In this document: positions 7,900 to 15,933 of the stretch, piece after piece
Layout: every line of letters starts with the position of its first letter
Numbering within the stretch: the stretch's first letter is position 1
The notes under the pieces: model-generated
Told to the model about the DNA's origin: nothing
Databases searched by the model: none
Seen by the model: the letters and a program-made list of their open reading frames with translations, nothing else
NCBI RefSeq assembly: GCF_000269985.1
Contig: NC_016109.1
Span: 4,650,001-4,714,000, forward strand
Direction of reading: 5' to 3'
Source of the DNA: Kitasatospora setae KM-6054
Lineage (GTDB): Bacteria; Actinomycetota; Actinomycetes; Streptomycetales; Streptomycetaceae
DNA: 64,000 bases
Program-made: the position numbers and the translations under genes

Positions 7900-8547
7900 A
7901 TGGACGTCGTCGTGAGCTGGACGGGCAAGTCCGCCTGTCAGCTCCAGGAGGCACTGCGCGATACCAACGAAGCGTTCGCCGCCCGGCTGGGCATCGGACT
8001 GCGAACGGTGGCCAGCTGGCACAAGAGCCCCGAGCTGGTTCCGCGCACCGAGATGCACCAGTTACTCGACCAGGCACTGGAGACCGCTCCGCCCACCGCG
8101 CAGAAGCGATTCGCGCTCCTGATCGCGGAGCCCGGCGCCCAGGCCGCCCAGTCCTTGCGAGTTGCTGTTGCGGTGGTGGTCCGCGGCGCCGAGGTGCTGC
8201 TCGTCTGCCGCCATGACGACGAATCCGCCGGCATCCGCTGGCAGTTCCCGGCGGGCGTCATCAAGCCGGGCAGGAGTCCGGCGTCGACGGCCGTCCGCGA
8301 GACGCTGGCCGAGACGGGTGTCCACTGCCTGGTGGGTGAGGACCTCGGCGGGCGGCTTCACCCCGCCACCGGGGTGTGGTGCCAGTACTTCCTCGCCGAG
8401 TACCTGGCGGGCGTCGCCCAGAACCAGGACACGGCCGAGAACGCCGACGTGATGTGGGTTCCGCGAAACACGGTGACCCGCTTCATCCCCACCGATACGA
8501 TCTTCCAGCCCATCCTGGCCGCCTTGGAGGAGCCGCAGCATGACTGA
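7900..8547 (+). CDS. HTH-like N-terminal domain fused to NUDIX domain
   Basis: A 215-aa protein. Residues ~8-60 (SACQLQEALRDTNEAFAARL, then GIGLRTVASWHKSPE) look like a helix-turn-helix of the XRE type. Residues ~85-205 form a NUDIX hydrolase domain. The NUDIX box reads G-VIKPG-R-SPASTAV-RETLAETGV: the RExxxExG core is kept, but the first Glu is Arg and one Glu of the EE pair is Ala, so catalysis may be altered. The ATG at 7900 has a GGGAGG site upstream and is preferred over the in-frame 7753 start. The stop overlaps the next gene by 8 bp. A ligand-sensing regulator is a reasonable alternative to an enzyme. Confidence 0.75.
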   Translation: MDVVVSWTGKSACQLQEALRDTNEAFAARLGIGLRTVASWHKSPELVPRTEMHQLLDQALETAPPTAQKRFALLIAEPGAQAAQSLRVAVAVVVRGAEVLLVCRHDDESAGIRWQFPAGVIKPGRSPASTAVRETLAETGVHCLVGEDLGGRLHPATGVWCQYFLAEYLAGVAQNQDTAENADVMWVPRNTVTRFIPTDTIFQPILAALEEPQHD

Positions 8548-8956
8548 GCAGACCGACAAGCCGGGCATCGCCGCCGCCATCATCGTGCAGGACGGCCGCG
8601 TCCTGATGGTCCAGCGCCGGGTGAAGGAGGGCGAGCTGTCGTGGCAGTTCCCGGCCGGTGAGGTCGAGGCCGGCGAAACGCCGGAGGCGGCGGCCGTCCG
8701 TGAGACCGCAGAAGAAGTCGGCCTGACCGTGAAGGCCACCCGGCTGCTCGGCGAGCGCGTGCACCCGAAGACCGGGCGGCAGATGTCGTACACCGCCTGC
8801 GAGGTGGTGAGCGGAACCGCCACTGTGGTCGACACCGAGGAGCTGGCCGAGCTGGCATGGATTATTTACGACCAGATCGTCGATTTTGTGCCGTACGGCC
8901 TGTTCGGGCCGGTGCAGGCATACCTCGACGCCGAGATGCAGTCAGCATCCTTTTGA
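8540..8956 (+). CDS. NUDIX hydrolase
   Basis: A 138-aa single-domain NUDIX enzyme with a perfect box, G-EVEAG-E-TPEAAAV-RETAEEVGL. It would cleave a nucleoside diphosphate linked to another moiety. Its start overlaps the end of the HTH-NUDIX gene by 8 bp, so the two are co-translated. The sequence aligns by eye with the second half of its neighbour (QDGRVLMVQRR, WQFPAGEVEAGE). The pair may therefore derive from a duplication in which the upstream copy gained an HTH domain and lost catalytic residues. The exact substrate is unknown. Confidence 0.85.
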   Translation: MTEQTDKPGIAAAIIVQDGRVLMVQRRVKEGELSWQFPAGEVEAGETPEAAAVRETAEEVGLTVKATRLLGERVHPKTGRQMSYTACEVVSGTATVVDTEELAELAWIIYDQIVDFVPYGLFGPVQAYLDAEMQSASF

Positions 8957-9059
8957 ACCAGGTTGCTGTCCAACTCGGTGCACGACCCGCATCCCTCCGG
9001 TCGGAGCGTACCCCTCGCACGCATTCCAATAATGCAGTCGAATGATTATTTTAGCCTCG

Positions 9060-10184
9060 TCAGAAAGGAGGATCTGTAGCTTTCGACACCAGGGCTGCCA
9101 TTTCCTCAAGGCCAGCCTCTCGGAGATGTTGTTCGAAATCAGAATGGCGCCCATATGGGATTCCGCGCATCACCTCGATCAATGCATCGGTGGGCATTGA
9201 CTTCTTTTTGAAATCTGCAACTGTCGCACGCAGGCGATATTTATCACCCTTGCTGGCGATGCCACGGAGGATGAGATTCCTGTCGTCGATCCTTGCTTTT
9301 AGTTGAAAGTGATTCACTACTCCGCTGAGGCGGTCGAATTGTCTTCCGCTCCCGACTAGGCCAAGGAGCTTTTTTGCGTCAGATGGCAGTGCGGCCTGCC
9401 TCAGGTGGTCGACTGCCTTCTCGATATTGCCCGCTAGATGCCAAGCTCCAATGCAATTGAGATAGTAGTCCACATATTGACCAATTCCTGCCCGCCGCAT
9501 GCCTGCCACGATCGCAGGTGACGAGCCGGATCCGTGCCTACGGGCGGTGAGCCTTAGCAGTTCTAGTGCGGTGAGGTCATTCTCCTCGGGAGGGCCCCAC
9601 GGGTCGTCGCCCCAAGCTGAGGGCTGCCCCGGGGGGAATTCCTTTTCCAGGGCGGCTGCTAGCGAAACTATCCCCCTGGGCTCATCCTGGGATGCAACCT
9701 CAATGTAGCTGGAAATTTTCATCCCGGCGTTCATCATTTCGCGTAGAACTCCGGGAAGCCAGGCGGCCAGATGGTTACTGCGTGAGGCTTCGAGATCCGA
9801 CAGAACATCGAACATTTCTGCTTGCCGCAGCGGCTCCCAGTCGAATTCTAGACGGCTTCCTTCTTGGGGCGTTTGATCTGCGGCTGCATTCTCTTTCTTG
9901 TCCGCTTGGGATGGCGATCTGACAACTCTGTCTCGCCATACAGACTGATCAATCTCCTCAGGCGGGAGCGGGGAGTTGTTAAGGCGTCCGTACTCCCCCA
10001 GGGCCTCAACGATAGAGAGAACTTGAGTAAAATTTGCCGGGCTTCTGCCTGAGAACTTCTCCTGGATGGTTGAACGAGCCATCGGTCGATTGCGTCCTTG
10101 GCGAGCGATCAGGCGCTCGATCTCACGCACTGACGGCGATCCAGCATGTGTTCGTAGTTGACGAAGTTCGGCAGCCAGATCCAT
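9060..10184 (-). CDS. Streptomycete-type HTH regulator with large C-terminal domain
   Basis: A 374-aa protein. The N-terminal ~80 residues (MDLAAELRQLRTHAGSPSVREIERL, with RSTIQEKFSG and FTQVLSIVEALG) match the HTH domain common in Streptomyces proteins that pair an XRE-like domain with variable sensor modules. The remaining ~280 residues contain helical repeats (YYLNCIGAWHLAGNIEKAVDHL) of unknown role. The gene is visibly richer in A and T and uses rare codons such as TTT, AAT and AGT more than its neighbours, a sign of recent transfer. It is divergent from a small membrane protein gene. Confidence 0.75.
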   Translation of the reverse strand: MDLAAELRQLRTHAGSPSVREIERLIARQGRNRPMARSTIQEKFSGRSPANFTQVLSIVEALGEYGRLNNSPLPPEEIDQSVWRDRVVRSPSQADKKENAAADQTPQEGSRLEFDWEPLRQAEMFDVLSDLEASRSNHLAAWLPGVLREMMNAGMKISSYIEVASQDEPRGIVSLAAALEKEFPPGQPSAWGDDPWGPPEENDLTALELLRLTARRHGSGSSPAIVAGMRRAGIGQYVDYYLNCIGAWHLAGNIEKAVDHLRQAALPSDAKKLLGLVGSGRQFDRLSGVVNHFQLKARIDDRNLILRGIASKGDKYRLRATVADFKKKSMPTDALIEVMRGIPYGRHSDFEQHLREAGLEEMAALVSKATDPPF

Positions 10185-10447
10185 AGATCACCCCTCCTGC
10201 GCTGGACTGTCCAGTGCTGTCTGTGAATGTCCGGCATCGTCCGGAGCAGATGCCTGGCTCCTGGTAGGAGTGGTGTCCCCCTGTCCGGATGCTGCCGGAT
10301 CTTACCGTGCTGGTCGCCTTTGCTGAGCCGGACGGGTTCCTATGGAAAGGCAGAGACAGACCGTGCAAAGTAGGCAGCTGGTCGGGCTGGGACGCCTCGG
10401 AAGAGGGCTTACAGGCAGACCTGCGGCGTTTCATTGGAGAGGCTCAT

Positions 10448-10597
10448 ATGGATCTTGAAAGTTCATCCGGCCCGGAGTCCGGCCAGGAGCCGAGTGGCAA
10501 CACTCCCTCGGGCTTCAGTCGCCTGGTCATGCTGATGACCTCCTGCGCTGGTCTGATCGCGGCCGTGGCTGCCTTGATCACAGCCATTCGGAGCTGA
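10448..10597 (+). CDS. Small single-pass membrane protein (49 aa)
   Basis: A 49-aa protein. A hydrophilic N-terminal half (DLESSSGPESGQEPSGN) is followed by one predicted transmembrane helix (LVMLMTSCAGLIAAVAALIT) and a short basic end. A GGAGAGG ribosome site sits 6-12 nt before the ATG, which supports this start over longer in-frame readings. It is divergent from the HTH regulator, an arrangement that suggests a linked function, possibly a membrane sensor or toxin-like peptide. I do not recognise the family. Confidence 0.6.
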   Translation: MDLESSSGPESGQEPSGNTPSGFSRLVMLMTSCAGLIAAVAALITAIRS

Positions 10598-10711
10598 ACG
10601 GCCTATAACAGGCGAGTGCAGCACGGAGATTGGGTGGGAGTGTCGCGCGTCAGACTTTGTGGCAGGGCTCGTTTGTTGCGGGTCCTGCTGCGTGAAGGAG
10701 TCTGATCGATC

Positions 10712-11026
10712 ATGGTGAGGCCACCGGCACTGCCGCCGGAGGAGAAGGTCCGGATCGTGCTGTCGATCCTGGCCGGTGAGATGACCGTCGCCGAGGCCGC
10801 GCGGCGGGCGAAGGTGTCGGGGCAGTCGATCGGGACGTGGAAGCGCCGGTTCCTGGAGTCCGGCCGGGCCGGCCTCGCGGGCAAGTCCGGCCCCGGCACC
10901 CGGGAACGGCAACTCGAATCCCAGGTCGCCGACTTGACCCAGGCGCTGGGTGAGGCGGCAGTCGAGCTGCGGGTGTGGAAGAAGTCCGCGGAGGGCCGGT
11001 TGGGCCTTTCGAGGACCTCGAGGTGA
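10712..11026 (+). CDS. IS3-like transposase OrfA
   Basis: A 104-aa protein with an N-terminal helix-turn-helix (EEKVRIVLSILAGEMTVAEA, then ARRAKVSGQSIGTWKRRF) and a C-terminal leucine-zipper-like helix (QLESQVADLTQALGEAAVEL). This is the usual architecture of IS3 OrfA. The 3' end overlaps OrfB, which lies in the -1 frame, consistent with programmed frameshifting to give the OrfAB transposase. Confidence 0.8.
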   Translation: MVRPPALPPEEKVRIVLSILAGEMTVAEAARRAKVSGQSIGTWKRRFLESGRAGLAGKSGPGTRERQLESQVADLTQALGEAAVELRVWKKSAEGRLGLSRTSR

Positions 11027-11969
11027 TCCGCGCCGAGGCGGGCATGCCGACCGCGAGGTTCTGTCGGCTGATCGGCGTGCCCGAGCGGGCCTGGCGCCGT
11101 CACCAGGCCCGTGCCCGCCAGGGCGCGCCTACCAGAGGGTCGTGGCCGCGTCCGGCCCGCGAGGGCGTCCGGGAGACCGCCCGCCGGCACGCGCTCGCGC
11201 ATCCGGCCTGGGGCCACCGCAAGGTGTGGGCGATGTGCCGCTGGGACGGCCACTGCGTCTCCCAGGCGACCGTGTTGCGACTGCTGCGGGACGAGGGCCT
11301 GCTGCTGGAGGCGAACTACCAGCGCGAACGGCGCCAGCTCGCCGCCCGCCGCAAGGCCGCCTTCGCGACCGAGCCGACCGGCCCGAACCAGGTCTGGCAG
11401 CTGGACTTCTCCGCGTTCGAGACCGCCTCGGGCGGGACCTGGCGGCTCGCGGGCTGCCGGGACTACTGGTCGAAGTACGAGCTCGGCCGGCACGTGTCGC
11501 CCACCGCGAACCAGCACGACGCCGTCGCTGCGATTGAACTCGTCTTGAGGGAACGGAGTTGCTGGCCGGGAAGCCACTGGCCGAGTTCGCCCCGCGCGAC
11601 GCGGGCGGGACCGTGAAGCCGCTGGTCACCATCGTGACCGACAACGGCGGACCGTTCCGCTCCTTCCGCATCGAGGCGTTCATCGCCACCCGACCGGAGT
11701 TGCGGCACGTCCGCACCCGGGTCCGTACGCCCGGGCAGAACGGCTCACGTGAGCGCGGCTTCGGCTCGCTCAAGTACGAGAAGCTGTTCCTCGAGGAGAT
11801 CCCCGACGCCCTCGATCTGGTCCGGCACGCCGAGGACTACCGGCGCGACTACAACACCGTCCGACCGCACGAGGCCCTGGCCTGGAACCGGCCCCACGAC
11901 GTCCACACCGGCGCCGCGGACCCGCTCGTCCCCAATTTTCCCGAACCCGAAAACCTGCCAACTGCTTGA
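10975..11969 (+). pseudogene. IS3-like transposase OrfB, frameshifted
   Basis: The catalytic subunit is split over two frames. The first part (to 11616) includes the HTH_21-like region and the first catalytic Asp in QVWQLDFSAFE. The second part, in the -1 frame (readable from ~11544 to 11969), carries the second Asp in VTDNGGPF and the Glu in NGSRERGFGSLKYE of the DDE triad. The two frames overlap near 11550, where the product continues as ELLAGKPLAEF, so one small indel explains the break. The encoded integrase domain cannot be made intact without a second frameshift. Confidence 0.8.
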
Positions 11970-11978
11970 CGCGGGACA

Positions 11979-12023
11979 GACTTTTAATCCGTAGGTTCAG
12001 GGTTCGAACCCCTGGCGGCCCAC
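11979..12023 (+). repeat. 45-bp direct repeat, right att-like copy of tRNA-Lys
   Basis: An exact copy of 1861-1905, covering the anticodon loop to the 3' end of tRNA-Lys. The 5' half of a tRNA is absent, because the IS3-like element ends one base before it, so no functional tRNA is encoded here. A terminator similar to that of the intact tRNA follows. Confidence 0.9.
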
Positions 12024-12056
12024 CTGCGACGAAGGGGCTCGGCCCCCGTCCGTAGT

Positions 12057-12092
12057 GCGGCACCCCGGCTGGCCGAAGCGTCGGGGTGCCGC
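12057..12092 (+). terminator. Intrinsic terminator after the second tRNA copy
   Basis: An inverted repeat with 11-bp perfect arms (12057-12067 and 12082-12092). The arm core CACCCCG/CGGGGTG is shared with the tRNA-Lys terminator at 1943-1979. In an element-free chromosome this would be the natural terminator of the tRNA. The rest of 12093-12303 is a non-coding, relatively A/T-rich stretch in which I see no further feature. Confidence 0.75.
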
Positions 12093-12307
12093 TGTGGTTT
12101 CGGGCCGGCCGTGGCTTGCGGGGAGGAGCCGGATCCGTTCTTCCGTGATCACTTTCTTTCATGGTTCATTGAATCTCGGACTTCTAGGCTGATTGATGCT
12201 GTCCATCGCGCATCCTGTGCCAGTGAAAGCACCTCCGATGGTGCTGGTGATCGTGTGAATCATGAGGACAGCCAGTGAATTCAGGGCAGCAAATGACTCC
12301 GGGCTAG

Positions 12308-13711
12308 TACTGCAACGGTGCTTACCGTGACGGTTGTTGGGTTCGCTCGTTGGGCGGTTCATGGGTGGAGACATATCCGAGGTCGATGCTCGTCGCTGGT
12401 CGGACGGGCTGGCCGACCTGCACGAGCGGTTTGCTCACCGGTTCGCGCGGAGCGAGTCGCGCGAGTCGGCACTGGCCTACATGCGGGGCCTGCTGGCGCC
12501 GTTGGAGCGCAAGAACGGCTGGACGGTGGCGGAGGAGGCCGGCCATGGCGGGCCGGACCGGATCCAGAGGCTGCTGAACCGCATCGACTGGGACGCGGAC
12601 GGGGTGCTCGACGACGTGCGCGAGTACGTCGTCGAGCACCTGGCGGATCCCTGCGGCGTGCTGATCGTGGACGACACCGGCTTCCTGAAGAAGGGCGTGC
12701 GGTCAGCCGGCGTCCAGCGGCAGTACTCCGGCACCGCGGGGCGGACCGAGAACTGCCAGGTCGGAGTCTTCCTCGCCTACTCCAGCGAGCTGGGCCGGAC
12801 GTTGATCGACCGGGCGCTCTACCTGCCGAAGTCCTGGACCGACGACCGCGTGCGCTGCCGAACGGCCGGGATCGGCGACGAGGTCGAGTTCGCCACCAAG
12901 GTCCAGCTCGCACGGGCGATGGTCCGCCGCGCGATCGACGACAAGATCCCGTTCCGCTGGGTGACCGCGGATGCCGGCTACGGCTACAGCAAGGGCTGGC
13001 GCTACGAACTCGAGCAGGCCGACGTCTTCCACGTCATGGCCACCACCAGCCACGACACCGTCGTCACCTGGCAGGCCATGGACCATCGGCTGCACGACCT
13101 GGTCGCCGACCTGCCCCGGCAGAGGTGGAAGCGCCGCTCCTGCGGCGAGGGCGCCCACGGCCTGCGGATCTACGACTGGGCTCGCGTGGAGGTCCGCCCC
13201 TGGCACCGTCCTGACCGCAGGCACTGGGTCCTGGCCCGCCGCAGCATCAGCGATCCCACGAAGGTCGCCTACTACATCGCCTACGCGCCGGCCGAGGCCA
13301 CACTCAACGAGTTGATCGCCGTCGCGGGCGCCCGTTGGGCGATCGAGGAGTGCTTCCAGACCGCGAAAGGCCAGTGCGGCCTCGACGACTACCAGGTCCG
13401 CCGCCACCCGGGCTGGTACCGGCACATCACCCTGGCCATGGCCGCCCACGCCTACCTCACCGTCGTGCGGGCCCAGCAGCTCGAAAAGGGGCCGGACCCG
13501 CTCGAACGCCAGACCTGGTACCCCTCACCCTCCCCGAGATCCGCCGGCTGATCACGCAGCTCACCCGGCCTGTCCGCCGCAGCATAGGCCACGTCCTGCA
13601 CTGGTCCCGATGGCGCCGCAGACGCCAACAACAGGCCCGGACCAGCCATTACAAGAGACGAGGCCACAGCCCAAGAGCTGAAGCCTCGTCAGGGTAAGCA
13701 CTGTTGCAGTA
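12308..13711 (+). mobile_element. IS701-family insertion sequence
   Basis: Terminal inverted repeats start TACTGCAACRGTGCTTACC at both ends (left from 12308, right to 13711). The 4-bp sequence CTAG flanks each end directly (12304-12307 and 13712-13715), which is the target duplication known for the IS701 family. The 1.4-kb length and a single transposase gene also fit. The insertion lies just upstream of the putative nuclease gene and may have separated it from its promoter. Confidence 0.88.
12361..13697 (+). pseudogene. IS701-family DDE transposase, 3' frameshift
   Basis: The translation from 12361 follows the IS701 transposase pattern: LAPLERKNGWTVAEEAGH, the DDE-fold motif VLIVDDTGFLKKG, RWVTADAGYG for the second Asp, and WAIEECFQTAKGQCGLDDY for the Glu region. 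The frame stops at 13551 after RQTWYPSPSP. The expected family C terminus (LVPLTLPEIRRL ... VLHWSRWRRRRQQQARTSHY) continues in another frame to 13697. One indel near 13515 therefore removes about 60 residues, and the copy is likely inactive. Confidence 0.85.
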
Positions 13712-13763
13712 CTAGTTTCCGAAGGTCCTTCCGTGGCCGGCTCGCGCCGGAGGCGCACCGCAT

Positions 13764-14680
13764 GTGCCGGGCGGCCCGACGGAGATCATCAGGAATCTCA
13801 GGGCGCTCTTGGAGGACATTGCGAGGGACTCCGGCTACGACCGGTCCTTCACCTGGCCGGGGGCGGACACTCCGACCCAACTACGCAAGGTGATGCACCT
13901 CATGGGTACCTGTGGGCTCGTGGTCCGCGAGGGGCGTCCGATGCGGCTGGGACTCACGGAGGCAGCCCGTCACTTCCTTGCCACCGGTGACGAGCTCTAC
14001 CTGATCGGGGTGCTCCACGCGAACGTGAGGTTCATCGGGGAGGCGCTCGCCGGTGTCGGAGAAGGCAAGACCCACGTCGAGTTGAACAAGGTGGCGGTCG
14101 AGCAGTACGGCCTCGGCTGGGAATCGCTCGATCAGGTGCGCCGACGTGTGTACTGGCTCCGGGCGGCCGGGCTGGTCGAGTTCTGGAGCAACGGCAGGAT
14201 CGTTCTGACCGAACGGGGCCGGCAGTTCCTGCCGTTCCTGGAGTCGGCGAAGCCGGAGGATCTGCCGCACCGTCGCAAGGGCTCGGCGACGGATCTCGAA
14301 CTCCCAGCGCCAACTGCCTTGTTGGCGGTCGGTCTGGAGGGTCTCGACCAGGTGGCGCTGCGGGAGCGGAAAATTCCCACGGGGTACGTCGCGGGTGGGT
14401 GGCGAGTGGAGGGGATCAGCCGCCTGGTGAACGCGGCCGTTCCCGAGATCGACCGGGACGGTTTCACGGCCTTCTGCGTTGAGGAGTTCGGTGTTTCGGA
14501 GTCGTCTGCGGAGCAGACCCTGCAGACCCTGCGGGCATTGGGATTTCTGACTCAGGTGGGGGCTGACGCGTTCGCCGCGAGTGACCTCGGTGCGAGTTGT
14601 CTGGCTTCGGGCGAAGCGCTGGACCTCATCCGGTTGCTGCACATGAAGGTCGCGTTGGTGGGGGTGGGCTTGATCCGCTT
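13764..14680 (+). pseudogene. 5' half of IS-split winged-helix/nuclease gene
   Basis: About 305 codons from a GTG preceded by a GGAGG site 10 nt upstream. The product is made of repeated winged-helix-like units: LRKVMHLMGTCGLVVREGRP, then VRRRVYWLRAAGLVEFWSNG, then LQTLRALGFLTQVGADAFAA. The frame enters the left terminal repeat of an IS3 element and ends ten bases into it. The reading resumes after the IS at 15934 with the nuclease half. The two halves have the same strand and codon style. The intact protein would be roughly 750 aa. The join is inferred, since no clean target duplication was found. Confidence 0.6.
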
Positions 14681-14719
14681 TGACGGACACTCCTGATCAG
14701 GGGCTTCGGCCCCGGAAGG

Positions 14720-15040
14720 ATGATGTCCATCATGGAGAGCATGGGGAAGAAGAAGCCGCGCCCTCGCCGCTCGTTCACGCCGGAGTTCAAGGCCGAGATC
14801 GTCGAGCTGTGCCGACGCGGCGACCGTTCGGTCGGCCAGGTCGCCAAGGACTTCGATCTGACCGAGACCGCGGTGCGTGACTGGATCAAGCAGGCGGAGG
14901 TCGACGCTGGCCAGCGCGATGGCCTGACCAGCGACGAGCGCGAGGAACTGGCGAGGCTGCGGCGGGAGAACCGCCGTCTGCGGGAGGACGTCGACATCCT
15001 CAAGCGCGCCACGGCTTTCTTCGCGAAGGAGACCCGGTGA
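14720..15040 (+). CDS. IS3-family transposase OrfA
   Basis: A 106-aa protein with the HTH of the family (SFTPEFKAEIVELCRRG, SVGQVAKDFDLTETAVRDWI) and a zipper helix (LARLRRENRRLREDVDILKR). It ends ATAFFAKETR, a very typical IS3 OrfA terminus. OrfB starts in the -1 frame within the last codons (GTGA), so an OrfAB fusion can arise by programmed frameshifting. Confidence 0.92.
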   Translation: MMSIMESMGKKKPRPRRSFTPEFKAEIVELCRRGDRSVGQVAKDFDLTETAVRDWIKQAEVDAGQRDGLTSDEREELARLRRENRRLREDVDILKRATAFFAKETR

Positions 15041-15909
15041 CGGTGCACCCGTTCATCGAGGCGGAGAAGCAGGCAGGTCACAACGTCAAACGGGCGTGCG
15101 AGCTGCTCAAGGTCTCCCGTGCCGCCTTCTACGCCCGCCGCACCGTCACCCCCGGCCCGCGCGCGGTCCGGGACGTCGAGCTGACCGAGAGGATCACGGA
15201 GGTCCACGCGACCTCGCGCGGCAGCTACGGTGCCCCTCGGATACATGCCGCACTCCAACGCGGCGGCGAGCGGTGCGGCCGCCGAAGGGTCGCCCGGCTA
15301 ATGCGGCAGGCCGGACTGCAGGGCCGGCACCGCCGACGGCAGCAACGCACCACCATCCCCGATCCGCGTGCTGCCCTGCGGCCGGACCTGGTCCTGCGGG
15401 ACTTCCAACCCGACCCGACCGCCCTCGATGCACGGTGGTGCGGCGACATCACCTACATCCCGACCGACGAGGGCTGGCTCTACCTCGCCACCGTCATCGA
15501 CATCGCCTCCCGCCGCGTGGTCGGCTGGGCCACAGCCGACCATCTGCGGACCGAACTCGTCGCCGACGCCCTGCGAGCCGCCTGCCACCAGCGGCACCCG
15601 AACGGGCCGGTGGTCTTCCACTCGGATCGCGGCTGCCAATACACCGGTCGTGAATTCGCCGATCTGGCAGGCAAGTTCAACATTCAGCTGTCAGTCGGCC
15701 GGACCGGCCAGTGCTGGGACAACGCACTCGCCGAGTCCTTCTTCGCCACCATCAAACGGGAGCTGATCGGCGACCGGCCCTGGCCCAGCCGATCCGCTGC
15801 CCACAGCGCGATCTTCGAGTGGATCGAAGCCTGGTACAACATTCGCAGGCTGCACAGCAGCCTCGGCTACCGCAGTCCCGCCGAGTACGAGACCGTCCTC
15901 GCGGCCTGA
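15037..15909 (+). CDS. IS3-family transposase OrfB (DDE integrase)
   Basis: A 290-aa catalytic protein. An HTH_21-type N-terminal region (GSYGAPRIHAALQRGG) precedes the rve core. The DDE residues lie in WCGDITYIP, VFHSDRGCQYTG and DNALAESFFATIKRE. The C terminus YNIRRLHSSLGYRSPAEYE is the family hallmark. Length and motifs are complete, so the transposase should be functional. Confidence 0.95.
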   Translation: MTVHPFIEAEKQAGHNVKRACELLKVSRAAFYARRTVTPGPRAVRDVELTERITEVHATSRGSYGAPRIHAALQRGGERCGRRRVARLMRQAGLQGRHRRRQQRTTIPDPRAALRPDLVLRDFQPDPTALDARWCGDITYIPTDEGWLYLATVIDIASRRVVGWATADHLRTELVADALRAACHQRHPNGPVVFHSDRGCQYTGREFADLAGKFNIQLSVGRTGQCWDNALAESFFATIKRELIGDRPWPSRSAAHSAIFEWIEAWYNIRRLHSSLGYRSPAEYETVLAA

Positions 15910-15933
15910 TCACCACACCGCGGGTGTCCGTCA

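Larger units (their letters stand above)
10641..11978 (+). mobile_element. IS3-like insertion sequence, transposase frameshifted
   Basis: The element is bounded by imperfect ~25-bp terminal inverted repeats beginning TGTCSCGCGTCA and ending GGCAGG (left at 10641, right end at 11978). It contains two overlapping reading frames of IS3 type. The right terminus touches the first base of the second tRNA-Lys copy at 11979, so the IS may have inserted into or trimmed that copy. No clear target-site duplication is visible. The transposase carries an additional frameshift, so the copy is probably inactive. Confidence 0.75.
1861..12023. mobile_element. Putative tRNA-Lys-integrated element without visible integrase
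   Basis: The span is bounded by two identical 45-bp copies of the 3' part of the tRNA-Lys gene (1861-1905 and 11979-12023), the classical footprint of site-specific integration into a tRNA. Each copy is followed by its own similar but non-identical hairpin terminator, as expected if an element brought its own tRNA end. The contents are accessory: an NDK/CYTH/HD/methyltransferase operon, NUDIX proteins, an AT-richer regulator, and decayed gene remnants near the left end. No tyrosine or serine recombinase gene was found between the repeats. Either it was lost, perhaps with the IS3 insertion at the right end, or the element is mobilised in trans. Integration is an inference from the repeats. Confidence 0.65.
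14681..15933 (+). mobile_element. Intact IS3-family insertion sequence
   Basis: Bounded by inverted repeats beginning TGACGGACAC (left 14681, right end 15933); the match extends a few bases outward as TCCGCTT on both sides. It contains intact orfA and orfB with a 4-bp GTGA overlap, so it is probably active. It interrupts the gene whose halves lie at 13764-14680 and 15934-17280. Confidence 0.88.

Noticed and set aside
11979-12023. Second tRNA-Lys gene
   Set aside because: Only the anticodon-loop-to-3'-end part is present. The 5' acceptor and D-arm are missing, being replaced by the IS terminus, so no tRNA can fold.
12159-12374. Minus-strand 71-aa frame between the tRNA copy and IS701
   Set aside because: No ribosome site or family motif, and it crosses the IS701 left terminal repeat, so it is unlikely to be a gene.
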